From Bacillota bacterium (GTDB taxonomy: Bacteria; Bacillota; Clostridia; Tissierellales; Sedimentibacteraceae): a DNA stretch of 14,633 bases. The notes beneath the pieces were generated by a model that did no database searches, had not been told where the DNA came from, and saw only the letters and a program-made list of their open reading frames with translations. A program made the translations under genes and the position numbers. Location: positions 1-14,633 of the forward strand of contig JAFACY010000197.1 of assembly GCA_023425285.1 (NCBI GenBank), read 5' to 3'. Positions 1 to 7,051 of the stretch are shown piece after piece; within the stretch, counting starts at the first letter, position 1; every line of letters starts with the position of its first letter.

Positions 1-364
1 ACCAATCACCTGCATTTTGTGTTCCGATATTGTTATGAAATGACTTAATGTTTGGATAAATTACAATCTTTGTCTTTTCTTTTAATGTAACTCCTAAATT
101 GCTTGTAATAGTATCAAAACTTTCATCAAGGACTTTTGCCATATCTTCAATACATTCTTTATCCTTATCTAAGGAATGAAATGTAAAGTTTTCATTTTCA
201 AATTGAAGTTTTATGGAATCCTTAAATTGTTCTTCAGAATCTTCACTCTTCACAGGTTCATGATTTTCATTACTATCTGCCGGTATATTTTTATTACATG
301 CTGCCAATGTCAGAATAAAAATAATAATTAAACCAATTGAATAAAGCTTAGAACGTTCTTTCAA
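1..364 (-). CDS. Lipoprotein with a peptidase-MA-like N-terminal region (partial, runs off the left edge)
   Basis: This minus-strand frame is open from position 364 to the window edge, about 121 codons, and the C-terminal part is missing. It starts at TTG (364-362), six bases after the strong ribosome binding site GGGAGGGG. The N-terminus has a basic start, a hydrophobic stretch and the lipobox LAAC with Cys23, so it should be lipidated and held on the outer face of the membrane. An acidic, Ser/Asn-rich linker follows. The next part (FTFHSLDKDKE, then LGVTLKEKTKIVIYPN) resembles the opening of peptidase-MA-like (gluzincin) domains, in which a helix and a 'LYPS'-type strand precede the HExxH helix. 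The HExxH itself would lie outside the window, so catalysis cannot be judged. The lipoprotein call is secure; the peptidase call is inference from pattern memory. Confidence 0.72.
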   Translation of the reverse strand, partial: MKERSKLYSIGLIIIFILTLAACNKNIPADSNENHEPVKSEDSEEQFKDSIKLQFENENFTFHSLDKDKECIEDMAKVLDESFDTITSNLGVTLKEKTKIVIYPNIKSFHNNIGTQNAGDW

Positions 365-543
365 ATATTTCCCCTCCCGTTTTAATACATTTTCTTAATT
401 TTACATCATATTTTATAGTTCACTACTTAATGCTACCATATTTTATAAAGCGATGCAATCGATTCCACTAAATTAAAAAATGGTGTTTTTAGAATGACAT
501 ATTCCCTAATTTGAAGCTCTTAAATAAAATCATCTATAGCGTA

Positions 544-572
544 TTGAATTATATGTAATATTTTGGTATAAT
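544..572 (+). promoter_or_regulatory. SigA promoter of the type I toxin
   Basis: A -35 box TTGAAT (544-549) is followed by a 17-nt spacer and a perfect -10 box TATAAT (567-572). TG at 564-565 gives an extended -10 (TGGTATAAT). Transcription should start near 579, giving a leader of about 54 nt before the toxin start codon. Confidence 0.75.
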
Positions 573-608
573 ATGTCAAAGGAATTGCCACAACGGATAG
601 GCGGTCGG

Positions 609-624
609 CTCCCTGAAAAGGGAG
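609..624 (+). promoter_or_regulatory. Hairpin that sequesters the toxin Shine-Dalgarno
   Basis: CTCCCT (609-614) pairs perfectly with AGGGAG (619-624) around the GAAA tetraloop (615-618). The 3' arm contains most of the Shine-Dalgarno AGGGAGGTGAT of the toxin ORF. A stable hairpin here would hold the ribosome site closed in the full-length mRNA, a common device in type I toxins to limit translation. The hairpin is visible in the sequence; its regulatory role is inferred. Confidence 0.65.
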
Positions 625-632
625 GTGATAAT

Positions 633-722
633 TTGGTAACTTATGAAGCTCTGATGTGTATGTTTGCTTTCGGAGCGTTAGTTGTATCGATTATTGCCTT
701 GTCAAAAGACAAGCTCAAATAG
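633..722 (+). CDS. Putative holin-like type I toxin peptide (Hol_Tox-like), 29 aa
   Basis: This short ORF starts at TTG (633-635), eight bases after the strong ribosome binding site GGGAGGTGAT, and stops at TAG (720-722). It starts with the motif VTYEALMCMFAFG, continues with a hydrophobic membrane-spanning segment (residues about 7-23), and ends in a charged tail SKDKLK. A polar 'TYE' start, a single transmembrane helix and a short basic tail are the hallmarks of the 'putative holin-like toxin' family of Firmicutes, related in design to TxpA and Fst. Such peptides insert in the membrane and depolarise the cell when overproduced. The locus has its own promoter, a hairpin over the ribosome binding site, and a convergent antisense transcript sharing the terminator. 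Together these make a type I toxin much more likely than a chance ORF. Toxicity itself is inferred from the family. Confidence 0.8.
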   Translation: MVTYEALMCMFAFGALVVSIIALSKDKLK

Positions 723-753
723 ATTTTTATACATAAGAGGGATTTCGGAGTAT

Positions 754-844
754 AAAAAAATCAACCGCCAAGTTTTCCAGAACCGCAGTTGATTTTTAAC
801 TCAACACTTGGGAGCAACCGTTTATTCGGCAGTTCCTTTTATTT
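754..844 (-). ncRNA. Antisense RNA antitoxin of the holin-like toxin (predicted)
   Basis: A consensus promoter on minus (851-879) predicts a start near 844, and a hairpin followed by a T run predicts an end near 754, giving an RNA of about 90 nt. Its 3' half is complementary to the 3' untranslated part of the toxin mRNA, over roughly 754-798. This 3'-to-3' overlap is the same arrangement as txpA/ratA in Bacillus, where the antitoxin RNA pairs with the toxin mRNA tail and leads to its degradation by RNase III. No ORF of note lies in it. Boundaries are predicted from promoter and terminator positions, not measured. Confidence 0.65.
756..797. terminator. Bidirectional terminator shared by toxin mRNA and antisense RNA
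   Basis: The 13-nt arms 756-768 (AAAAATCAACCGC) and 785-797 (GCAGTTGATTTTT) pair around a 16-nt loop. They form a T tract at the end of the stem on both strands. On minus the one imperfect pair is a G-U wobble, so the hairpin is stronger for the antisense RNA; on plus it is a C-A mismatch. Confidence 0.75.
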
Positions 845-850
845 AAAATA

Positions 851-879
851 ATTATATCGCAACTGATGAATATTGTCAA
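851..879 (-). promoter_or_regulatory. Near-perfect SigA promoter of the antisense RNA
   Basis: Read on minus, a perfect -35 TTGACA (879-874) is followed by a 17-nt spacer and a perfect -10 TATAAT (856-851). This is the best promoter in the window and fires away from fmt toward the toxin gene. A stronger promoter for the antitoxin than for the toxin is what a type I system needs. Confidence 0.85.
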
Positions 880-904
880 GTCAGCTGCCATAACTTTACT
901 TTTA

Positions 905-1834
905 TTAACTCAATATAATGTTCTCCGGCAGCTTGTTGCCTCTCAGATATGCTTCCACTGTCATTTTATTTTTACCGGGCATCTGAATTTCTTTAAGTAT
1001 TACTGTTCCTTCTTTCGCCTTGACAAAAATTCCTTCATCGTTGGCTTTTATTACACAGCCCGGTTCACAGTCAGGATTGTCATTTGTATAGGATGATTTG
1101 AACACCTTGACTGTTTTGTCGTCCATGGTTAAGTATGCTGTCGGCCATGGGGACAGTCCTCTGATCAGGTTGTGAATATTTTTTGCCGATGAATTCCAGT
1201 CTATTTTACGGTTTTCGTTGTTGAACATGGGTGCATAGCTTGAAAGTAAATCGTCCTGCTTTTGTGGTATCAGTTCATTGTTTTCAAGCTTGCTCAGTGT
1301 TTTAATCAACAAGTCTGCTCCTTTATGCATCAAAATATCGTGGAGCTCTCCCACCGTCATGTCTTCATCGATTTCCACCTCTGATTTTAAGAGCATATCT
1401 CCCGTATCAAGTCCAACATCCATTTGCATGGTAGTAACACCCGTCCTGGTATTCCCGTTTATTATTGACCAGTTCAAGGGAGCTGCTCCTCTGAGCTCAG
1501 GCAGAAGTGAGGCGTGAACGTTTATGCAGCCGTATTTAGGTATAGTCAGAATGTCCTTATTTAATAATTGTCCGTAGGCAACCACGACTATCACATCGGG
1601 AGCATAGGATTTTAATATCTCTATATTTTCTTGTTTTTTTATTTTATCCGGCTGGAAAACAGGCAAATTTAACTCTTCAGCGGTTTCTTTCACCTCTGAT
1701 TTCTTAAGTTTTTTTCCTCTCCCTGACGGTTTGTCGGGCTGAGTTACCACAAGCTTTATTTCGTGTCCGTTTTCATGCAGCTTTCTCAATGTCGGTACGG
1801 CAAATCCTGGTGTTCCCATAAAAATAACATTCAT
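905..1834 (-). CDS. fmt: Methionyl-tRNA formyltransferase
   Basis: Fmt formylates the amino group of Met-tRNAi using 10-formyltetrahydrofolate, making the initiator used in bacterial translation. The 309-residue protein has the usual family length. It begins with the Rossmann-like MNVIFMGTPGFAVPTL and carries the folate/catalytic core INVHASLLPELRGAAPLN (about 104-121), with Asn105, His107 and, in GLDTGD, Asp143. These match the catalytic Asn, His and Asp of the E. coli enzyme. The C-terminal part (about 205-309) is the tRNA-binding OB-like domain. The ribosome binding site AGGTGA overlaps the stop codon of def, so the two genes are translationally linked. It is the last gene of the operon: rsmB, which often follows, is absent, and no clear terminator lies after the stop, so read-through into the antisense RNA region is possible. 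Confidence 0.97.
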   Translation of the reverse strand: MNVIFMGTPGFAVPTLRKLHENGHEIKLVVTQPDKPSGRGKKLKKSEVKETAEELNLPVFQPDKIKKQENIEILKSYAPDVIVVVAYGQLLNKDILTIPKYGCINVHASLLPELRGAAPLNWSIINGNTRTGVTTMQMDVGLDTGDMLLKSEVEIDEDMTVGELHDILMHKGADLLIKTLSKLENNELIPQKQDDLLSSYAPMFNNENRKIDWNSSAKNIHNLIRGLSPWPTAYLTMDDKTVKVFKSSYTNDNPDCEPGCVIKANDEGIFVKAKEGTVILKEIQMPGKNKMTVEAYLRGNKLPENIILS

Positions 1835-1842
1835 CTTTTCAC

Positions 1843-2298
1843 CTATTTAGTACTTTTAATTATTTTGTCAGTAAACAATACTCCGTTTAAATGATCTATC
1901 TCATGGCAGATTGCTCTTGCCAACAGTCCTTCTGCCTCAATGGTTATCAAATTTCCTTCCACATCTGTATATTCTGCGGTAACCTTTATGGGTCTTGAAA
2001 CCATTCCCTTTGTTTCACGCACACTCAGGCATCCCTCCTGTGCGGTCTGTTCCTCATCAGATGTGCTCAATATCCTTGGATTAATCATTTTATATATATT
2101 TCCATCTTCAACATCTATGACTACGGCACGTTTTAATATTCCCACCTGCGGTGCTGCCAAGCCAATTCCGTCATTTTCGTACATTGTATCAATCATGTCA
2201 TCAAGCAAAGTCAGAATTCTGTCATCTATAACAGTGATTTCCTTACTCTTTTTTCTCAGTATTTCGTCTCCGTCATATCTTAAATTTCTTAAAGCCAT
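1843..2298 (-). CDS. def: Peptide deformylase
   Basis: Def removes the N-formyl group from nascent proteins at the ribosome, undoing the step prepared by the downstream fmt product. All three metal-site motifs are present in this 151-residue protein: GIGLAAPQVG (44-53), EGCLS (88-92) with the metal ligand Cys90, and HEIDH (132-136) with His132, His136 and catalytic Glu133. The short length and simple C-terminus fit the type 1 (Gram-negative and clostridial) form rather than the longer type 2 enzymes of Bacilli. A ribosome binding site AGGAGG precedes the ATG, and the gene lies 15 nt after the priA stop and 8 nt before fmt. Confidence 0.97.
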   Translation of the reverse strand: MALRNLRYDGDEILRKKSKEITVIDDRILTLLDDMIDTMYENDGIGLAAPQVGILKRAVVIDVEDGNIYKMINPRILSTSDEEQTAQEGCLSVRETKGMVSRPIKVTAEYTDVEGNLITIEAEGLLARAICHEIDHLNGVLFTDKIIKSTK

Positions 2299-2313
2299 AT
2301 TTCCTCCTATAAT

Positions 2314-4728
2314 TTAAACCGTATCGGTATTGATATTTATGCTTACTTTTATATATTCTATATCCTTATCCATATACACACTTCTGAGAATTTTTTTCAG
2401 CTCAGCCAATTTAATGCGTGATGCCTTTATAAATAAATTAATTCTGTATTCATCATTAATTTTATAAATGGAATGTGGTATGGGTCTATATAACAATAAG
2501 CTTCTTTCCTTAACCATGTCTTTAACGGCTTCTTTTACTTCTTCATATTTTTCATTTGCAGTTCTTATAACCAGGTCCTCATTTTTTGAAATGAGGCATA
2601 TATTTATTATATTTATAAACGGCGGAAATGCAAACTCTTTTCTTAATTTCAGCTCTTCTTTTATAAATAATTCATAATTGTTATTTTTAGCCGCATTTAT
2701 TATAAAATTGTTTGGCTCATAGGTCTGGATGAATACCTTACCTGTCTTGCTGCCTCTTCCCGCTCTGCCGCTTACCTGAGTTATGAGCTGGAATGTTTTT
2801 TCGCTTGCATTGTAAAAGGGCAGATTTAAAATTGCATCGGCTGACAGCACTCCAACTGTTGTAACATTGGGAAAGTCAAAGCCCTTTGCAAGCATCTGAG
2901 TTCCTATCAATATATCAATGCTTCCGCCCTTGAAGCGTCTGTAGATGCTTTCGTAGCAGTCGCTGTTTGTCATTGAATCAACATCCATGCGCTCTGTCAC
3001 AGCGTTAGGAAACAACTGCTTCACCAATTTTTCCACATGCTGAGTCCCTGCACTGAACTGCTCTATTTTTTTGCTGCCGCACTTGGGACATTCGTACATC
3101 ATACGCTTTGTTCTGCCGCAGTAATGGCATTTGAGCATGTTGCCCTTGATATGGTAGGTCATCGACACATCACATCTGTCACACTTTATTACATGACCGC
3201 ATTTTTTACAGGTTACAAAACCCGAATAGCCTCTTTTATTTAAAAACAGTATTGCCTGCTCCTTGTTGCTCAGAGTTTCTTTTATGCTTTCGTAAAGCTC
3301 CTCACTTATGAGAGTATTGTTTCCCTTGTCCAGCTCGGCACTCATATCTACTATTTTCATATCAGGCATCTGATTGTTATTAACCCTGTTTTTAAGCTCT
3401 ATTATTTCAATCTGACCCTTATCGGCCATATAGTAGGTATTTACAGACGGTGTTGCGGAACCGAGCACCACCTTACCGCACAAGTTATGTGCCATTTTTA
3501 TGGCAACCTCAATTGTGTTATACTTTGGAGAGGTTGAAGAAATGTAGCTGTCCTCATGCTCCTCATCTATGATTATAGCTCCTAAATCCCTGATAGGTGA
3601 AAAAATAGCCGAGCGTGCTCCGATTACAACATCGACTTCCTTGTTATGCACCCTTGTCCATTGTATGAGCTTTTCCTTCTTGCTTAGCTTTGAGTGAAAA
3701 ACAGCTATTTTACTGCCAAATCTTTTTTCAAACCTGTCTATGGTCTGAGCGGTGAGAGAAATTTCCGGCACCAGCATGATTGACTGCTTGCCTTCATTTA
3801 TATAATGCTCGATTATATCCATGTAGACCTCGGTCTTCCCACTGCCTGTTACGCCGTGAAGCAAAAACACCTTGTTGTCTGACGAAATTATTCTTTTACA
3901 AGCTTTTTTCTGTTCTTCATTCAGCTCTAATTCATTTTTTACAACACTTTTTTCTTCATCCCTATATAAAACATATTCTTCTTTCAGTATATTCTTTTTT
4001 ATCAGGTTATTTATAACTGACGTTGATATACACAGGTCTTCGGACAGTTTTTTTATGTTTACAGACTTATTTTCTTTTAAATAGTTTATAATATTTATTT
4101 GATTTTTAGTTTTGTTTATATCGTATTCTTCAATATTCTTATCCTCGGTCAGGGAAACATATTTTTCGCATGCTTCCTTTCCCTTCAGCCTGTCCCGGCT
4201 GATAACCTCAATCGCATCTTTATCCTTCAGTCTGTCTATAACGGTAAATATATCATTGTGGGTATAGTATTTTTTTAAGGTTTTTAATTCCAGGGGATTG
4301 TCCCTGACTAATTCGTACAGCTCCTTTTCACGGTCGCTTAAGAAAATATCATCGATATTTTTCGCCTTGACCGTTATATTGTGCTCATATTTTATGGCAG
4401 CAGGAATCAAGAGGCGCATAGCATCGGAATACTTGCATACATATCTTTCCCTTATCCAGAATATGAGCTTTATCATTTCTTCGCCTACAACAGAAACATC
4501 GTCAAGCACGTCTATAATCGGTTTAATTTTATGCTCGGGAATCCGGCATGAACAATCAATCGATACAATCAATGCATCAATCATGTGCTTGTTGTTGCCG
4601 AAGCTTACCTTCACTCTTTTTCCGATTTCAACAGCATCCTCCAAAGCATCGGGAACCCCGTAGGTAAAGAGCTGATCAATGCTTTTGGAATTGTTGTTTA
4701 ATATTAATTGTACAAATTTTTTATACAT
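2314..4728 (-). CDS. priA: Primosomal replication restart helicase PriA
   Basis: PriA is a 3'-5' superfamily 2 helicase that recognises stalled forks and D-loops and reloads the replicative helicase. The 804-residue protein is full length. The N-terminal DNA-binding domain (about 1-110) begins with VQLILNNNSKSIDQLFTY, and a winged-helix segment lies around 205-250. The helicase core has Walker A GVTGSGKT (292-299), DEEH (388-391), SATP (424-427) and the arginine-finger motif QVSGRAGRG (651-659). Between the helicase lobes sit four Cys pairs (507/510, 516/519, 534/537, 547/550), the two zinc sites of the primosome-assembly insert. It is preceded by rpoZ with a 95-nt gap that contains a hairpin; in most Firmicutes coaBC sits in that gap. 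Confidence 0.97.
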   Translation of the reverse strand: MYKKFVQLILNNNSKSIDQLFTYGVPDALEDAVEIGKRVKVSFGNNKHMIDALIVSIDCSCRIPEHKIKPIIDVLDDVSVVGEEMIKLIFWIRERYVCKYSDAMRLLIPAAIKYEHNITVKAKNIDDIFLSDREKELYELVRDNPLELKTLKKYYTHNDIFTVIDRLKDKDAIEVISRDRLKGKEACEKYVSLTEDKNIEEYDINKTKNQINIINYLKENKSVNIKKLSEDLCISTSVINNLIKKNILKEEYVLYRDEEKSVVKNELELNEEQKKACKRIISSDNKVFLLHGVTGSGKTEVYMDIIEHYINEGKQSIMLVPEISLTAQTIDRFEKRFGSKIAVFHSKLSKKEKLIQWTRVHNKEVDVVIGARSAIFSPIRDLGAIIIDEEHEDSYISSTSPKYNTIEVAIKMAHNLCGKVVLGSATPSVNTYYMADKGQIEIIELKNRVNNNQMPDMKIVDMSAELDKGNNTLISEELYESIKETLSNKEQAILFLNKRGYSGFVTCKKCGHVIKCDRCDVSMTYHIKGNMLKCHYCGRTKRMMYECPKCGSKKIEQFSAGTQHVEKLVKQLFPNAVTERMDVDSMTNSDCYESIYRRFKGGSIDILIGTQMLAKGFDFPNVTTVGVLSADAILNLPFYNASEKTFQLITQVSGRAGRGSKTGKVFIQTYEPNNFIINAAKNNNYELFIKEELKLRKEFAFPPFINIINICLISKNEDLVIRTANEKYEEVKEAVKDMVKERSLLLYRPIPHSIYKINDEYRINLFIKASRIKLAELKKILRSVYMDKDIEYIKVSININTDTV

Positions 4729-4785
4729 GCCCGCCTCTTTTTATTGTAAAGCGTCAGCCGCTTATACTGTTAGGTGTAAAATTAA

Positions 4786-4808
4786 ATAATCAGTCATAGA
4801 CTGATTAT
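4786..4808 (-). terminator. Hairpin between rpoZ and priA, possible weak terminator or processing site
   Basis: ATAATCAGT and ACTGATTAT form a perfect 9-bp stem, extendable by one C-G pair, just after the rpoZ stop. On minus the downstream sequence is TTAATTTTA, only loosely T-rich, and the stem is AT-rich. It may partly terminate the upstream transcript or mark an mRNA processing site, separating expression of yicC-remA-gmk-rpoZ from priA-def-fmt. I see no good separate promoter for priA. Confidence 0.5.
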
Positions 4809-4823
4809 CGTTACATTATGATT

Positions 4824-5108
4824 TTATTGTTCCACATCAGAGTTGTCTTCTTCGACAGCAGCTTCCTCTGCAGATTCATTTACCGCATTTTCTTCAATAG
4901 CTTTCTTGTACTTGTCATACTCATAAATCGGCTCATATTTATTTTCGTGAAATTCTTCAATTGCAATTCCAACCGGTTTAATTGTACTGGTTTTTACCAG
5001 CACATCGGAACCGTCAATTATTTGTCTTGCTCTTTTAGATATAATTGTTACCAACGAGTACCTGCTGTCCACCATATCTATTAATTCATCAACCGAAATT
5101 CTCTTCAT
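4824..5108 (-). CDS. rpoZ: DNA-directed RNA polymerase omega subunit
   Basis: Omega binds the C-terminal region of beta-prime and helps RNA polymerase assemble. The 94-residue product has the family core: an N-terminal helix with the motif SVDELIDMVDSRYSLV, then ISKRARQI (about 23-30), the segment that packs on beta-prime. The conserved VKTSTIKPVGIAIEEF portion follows, and the tail is acidic (NESAEEAAVEEDNSDVEQ) and probably disordered. The start ATG lies one base after the gmk stop, with the ribosome binding site AGAGAGG inside the end of gmk, so the two genes are tightly coupled. The position after gmk is the standard one in Firmicutes and supports the call despite the small size. Confidence 0.95.
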   Translation of the reverse strand: MKRISVDELIDMVDSRYSLVTIISKRARQIIDGSDVLVKTSTIKPVGIAIEEFHENKYEPIYEYDKYKKAIEENAVNESAEEAAVEEDNSDVEQ

Positions 5109-5109
5109 A

Positions 5110-5715
5110 CTATACCTCTCTGATTTTGTTAATTATTGCTTTTTTTCTGATTGCTCTGTTTTTTTCGGACTTAATTATGCACATAATTTTTTCTACGGCA
5201 GCGTCAACCTCATCATTTAACACTACATAATCATATTCAAAAGCATAATTCAGCTCCTCGTAAACGCACTTCATTCTTTCAAGTATTACTTCCTTGGAGT
5301 CCGTTCCCCGACCTTCTATTCTGTTTTTCAACTCCGTGATAGAAGGAGGCAGTATGAAAATGAAAACACCTCTCGGATAATTCTTTTTCACCTGTAAGGC
5401 TCCCTGTATATCAATTTCAAGTATCACATCATTCCCTGATTCAAGCTGTTTGAACACTTCTTTTTTAGGAGTTCCGTAGAAATTTCCGTAAACCTTGGCA
5501 TATTCAAGGAATTCATCATTATTAAGTCTATTTATAAATTCTTCTTCATCAATGAAGAAATAACTTTCGCCTTCGATTTCTCCCCATCTTGGCTGACGAG
5601 TAGTGGCGGAAACAGAAACCTTCAAATCCTTCATTAATTCCCTGAGCCGTTTACAAATTGTGCCCTTACCTGCTCCCGAAGGACCTGATATAACCACCAA
5701 TAATCCGTTGTCCAT
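5110..5715 (-). CDS. gmk: Guanylate kinase
   Basis: Gmk phosphorylates GMP (and dGMP) to GDP with ATP, feeding GTP and (p)ppGpp pools. The P-loop GPSGAGKGT lies at residues 11-19. The GMP-binding region with SATTRQPRWGEIEGESYFF (about 36-54) and the LEIDIQGA strand (about 98-105) are typical, and the length of 201 residues is normal. The frame also allows a GTG start two codons upstream (5721), but that codon sits inside the ribosome binding site GAGGTG. The ATG at 5715 has a 7-nt spacing and is preferred. It lies between remA and rpoZ with short gaps, as in Bacillus and most clostridia. Confidence 0.97.
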   Translation of the reverse strand: MDNGLLVVISGPSGAGKGTICKRLRELMKDLKVSVSATTRQPRWGEIEGESYFFIDEEEFINRLNNDEFLEYAKVYGNFYGTPKKEVFKQLESGNDVILEIDIQGALQVKKNYPRGVFIFILPPSITELKNRIEGRGTDSKEVILERMKCVYEELNYAFEYDYVVLNDEVDAAVEKIMCIIKSEKNRAIRKKAIINKIREV

Positions 5716-5727
5716 CTTCACACCTCG

Positions 5728-5985
5728 TTACTTTATATTGTGGTTGTTATGTTCAAATCTCTGTGCCATTGTATCCGGTTGTATAGCGGATAAAATTACA
5801 TATTCGCAGTCTGTAATAATAACTGCTCTTGTTTTTCTTCCATACGTAGCATCAATAAGCTTTCCTTTTTCACGGGTTTCCTGTATTACGCGCTTAATAG
5901 GTGCTGATTCGGGACTTACAATTGCTATAATCCTGTTAGACAGGGCTATGTTTCCAAATCCTATGTTAATAGTATTGTTTGCCAT
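5728..5985 (-). CDS. remA: RemA-family DNA-binding regulator (DUF370)
   Basis: RemA in Bacillus subtilis is a ring- or filament-forming DNA-binding protein that activates biofilm matrix and osmoprotection genes. In clostridia the homologue is conserved next to gmk, but its targets are mostly unknown. The 85-residue product has the family start with IGFGNIALSNRIIAIVSP and the later segments LIDATYGRKTRAVI and ILSAIQPDT. Arg18 and Arg50 fall at positions reported as important for DNA binding in studied RemA proteins. The ribosome binding site AGGAGA overlaps the yicC stop codon, so it is translated right after yicC. The gene call is certain; a role in matrix control in this organism is only an extrapolation. 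Confidence 0.93.
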   Translation of the reverse strand: MANNTINIGFGNIALSNRIIAIVSPESAPIKRVIQETREKGKLIDATYGRKTRAVIITDCEYVILSAIQPDTMAQRFEHNNHNIK

Positions 5986-5995
5986 TATATATCTC

Positions 5996-6883
5996 CTACT
6001 CTATATTTTGTATTTGTTCTCTGATTTTCTCCAACAGGTTTTTAATTTCTATAACCATTTGTATTATGTCAAGATTTCCTATTTTAGAACCGATTGTATT
6101 AATCTCCCTGTTCAGCTCCTGTATGATAAAATCTAATTTTCTGCCTACCTGACCGCCTTCTGCCAGTACGCTATTCAACTGCTTCATGTGTGATTTGAAT
6201 CTTACGATTTCTTCATTTATATCACTTTTATCGGCATAAAAAACAATTTCATTATATAACCTGTTTTCATCCAATTCATGTGAGCTTCCCAAAAGCTCCT
6301 TGATTCTTAATTCAAATTTATTTTTGTAGTCAGTTACGATTGTTTCAGAATTCTTTTCTATATCAGACATTGACACAAGAATTTTATTCATGCTTGATCT
6401 TATATCATCTTCAAGCTGACTGCCCTCTGCCAATCTCATCTGAAGCAGGCTGTCAACAGCATTTTGAATAGCGGATTCCACACAGATACGAAGCTCATCC
6501 TCATCCTCCGTATCTTCCTTTGATACAAGAACATCCTGAAATTTAATGATTGTGTCCAATGAAACATTGCTTGAAATGTTCAGTTCCTTTTTAACTTCAT
6601 CGATGGCATCCTTATATTGCCTTGCCAGACATAGGTTAGGAACAATGACAGCGTCAGATTCGTTTAAATAGTCTATGTTGATATATACATCTATTCTACC
6701 CCTTTGTATACTGTTTTTCAAGATTTTTCTTATATTATCTTCAAAAAAGCGCAAATGTCTCGGAGTTTTTATATTTATATCACAATATCTGTTATTAATT
6801 GTCTTTATTTCAGCCGTTATTACTCTTTTTCCGTCATTATGCTCACCCTTACCGTAACCGGTCATACTAAATATATTCGCCAT
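5996..6883 (-). CDS. yicC: YicC/YloC family endoribonuclease
   Basis: This 295-residue protein shows the YicC family pattern. It opens with SMTGYGKGE (about 6-14), and the nearby segment ITAEIKTINNRYCDINIKTP is the conserved 'E(I/V)(K/R)(S/T)(V/I)N.R' region. The C-terminal DUF1732 part contains LDFIIQELNREINTIGSK (about 254-271), near-invariant in the family. E. coli YicC is reported to act as an endoribonuclease in small-RNA turnover; the Firmicutes member is usually called YloC. It is the first gene of the operon, with an extended -10 promoter 40 nt upstream and a ribosome binding site AGGAG before its ATG. The family call is firm; the RNase activity rests on work in other species. Confidence 0.95.
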   Translation of the reverse strand: MANIFSMTGYGKGEHNDGKRVITAEIKTINNRYCDINIKTPRHLRFFEDNIRKILKNSIQRGRIDVYINIDYLNESDAVIVPNLCLARQYKDAIDEVKKELNISSNVSLDTIIKFQDVLVSKEDTEDEDELRICVESAIQNAVDSLLQMRLAEGSQLEDDIRSSMNKILVSMSDIEKNSETIVTDYKNKFELRIKELLGSSHELDENRLYNEIVFYADKSDINEEIVRFKSHMKQLNSVLAEGGQVGRKLDFIIQELNREINTIGSKIGNLDIIQMVIEIKNLLEKIREQIQNIE

Positions 6884-6922
6884 TTCATACTCCTGTTATT
6901 GATATTACTATATTATTATCTT

Positions 6923-6950
6923 ATTATAACACTAAAATCCAATTAGTAAA
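6923..6950 (-). promoter_or_regulatory. Promoter of the yicC-remA-gmk-rpoZ-priA-def-fmt operon
   Basis: On minus, a perfect -10 TATAAT (6928-6923) is preceded by TGT, forming an extended -10 (TGTTATAAT). The -35 match is weak (TTTACT at 6950-6945, 16-nt spacer), as is common with extended -10 promoters. The start would be near 6916, about 33 nt before the yicC ATG. Confidence 0.65.
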
Positions 6951-6995
6951 TAAAAATATTGGGAAACGATAGGAGAACGATTGTAAAAATATTTC

Positions 6996-7024
6996 ATGAC
7001 ATTAGCTGTTTTTTGGGTTACAAT
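6996..7024 (+). promoter_or_regulatory. Candidate promoter of rqcH
   Basis: ATGACA (6996-7001) is five of six to the -35 consensus. A 17-nt spacer separates it from TACAAT (7019-7024), five of six to the -10 consensus. The start would lie near 7031, giving a leader of about 140 nt that contains the palindromic repeat. It diverges from the yicC promoter. Confidence 0.5.
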
Positions 7025-7051
7025 ATTAATTATATAAATACCCCCGTACTG

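Noticed and set aside
365..543. Search for a promoter of the left-edge lipoprotein gene
   Set aside because: Only weak combinations such as TTGCAT-17-TAGCAT on minus are present; none is good enough to annotate.
866..1096. A 76-codon plus-strand ORF over the end of fmt
   Set aside because: It lies antisense to the conserved fmt frame, with no ribosome site and no family-like sequence.
1278..2317. Plus-strand ORFs of 79 and 125 codons over fmt and def
   Set aside because: They are shadows of fmt and def in opposite frames; both host genes have full catalytic motifs.
5716..5721. GTG start for gmk two codons upstream of the chosen ATG
   Set aside because: The GTG overlaps the Shine-Dalgarno GAGGTG; the ATG at 5715 has normal spacing.
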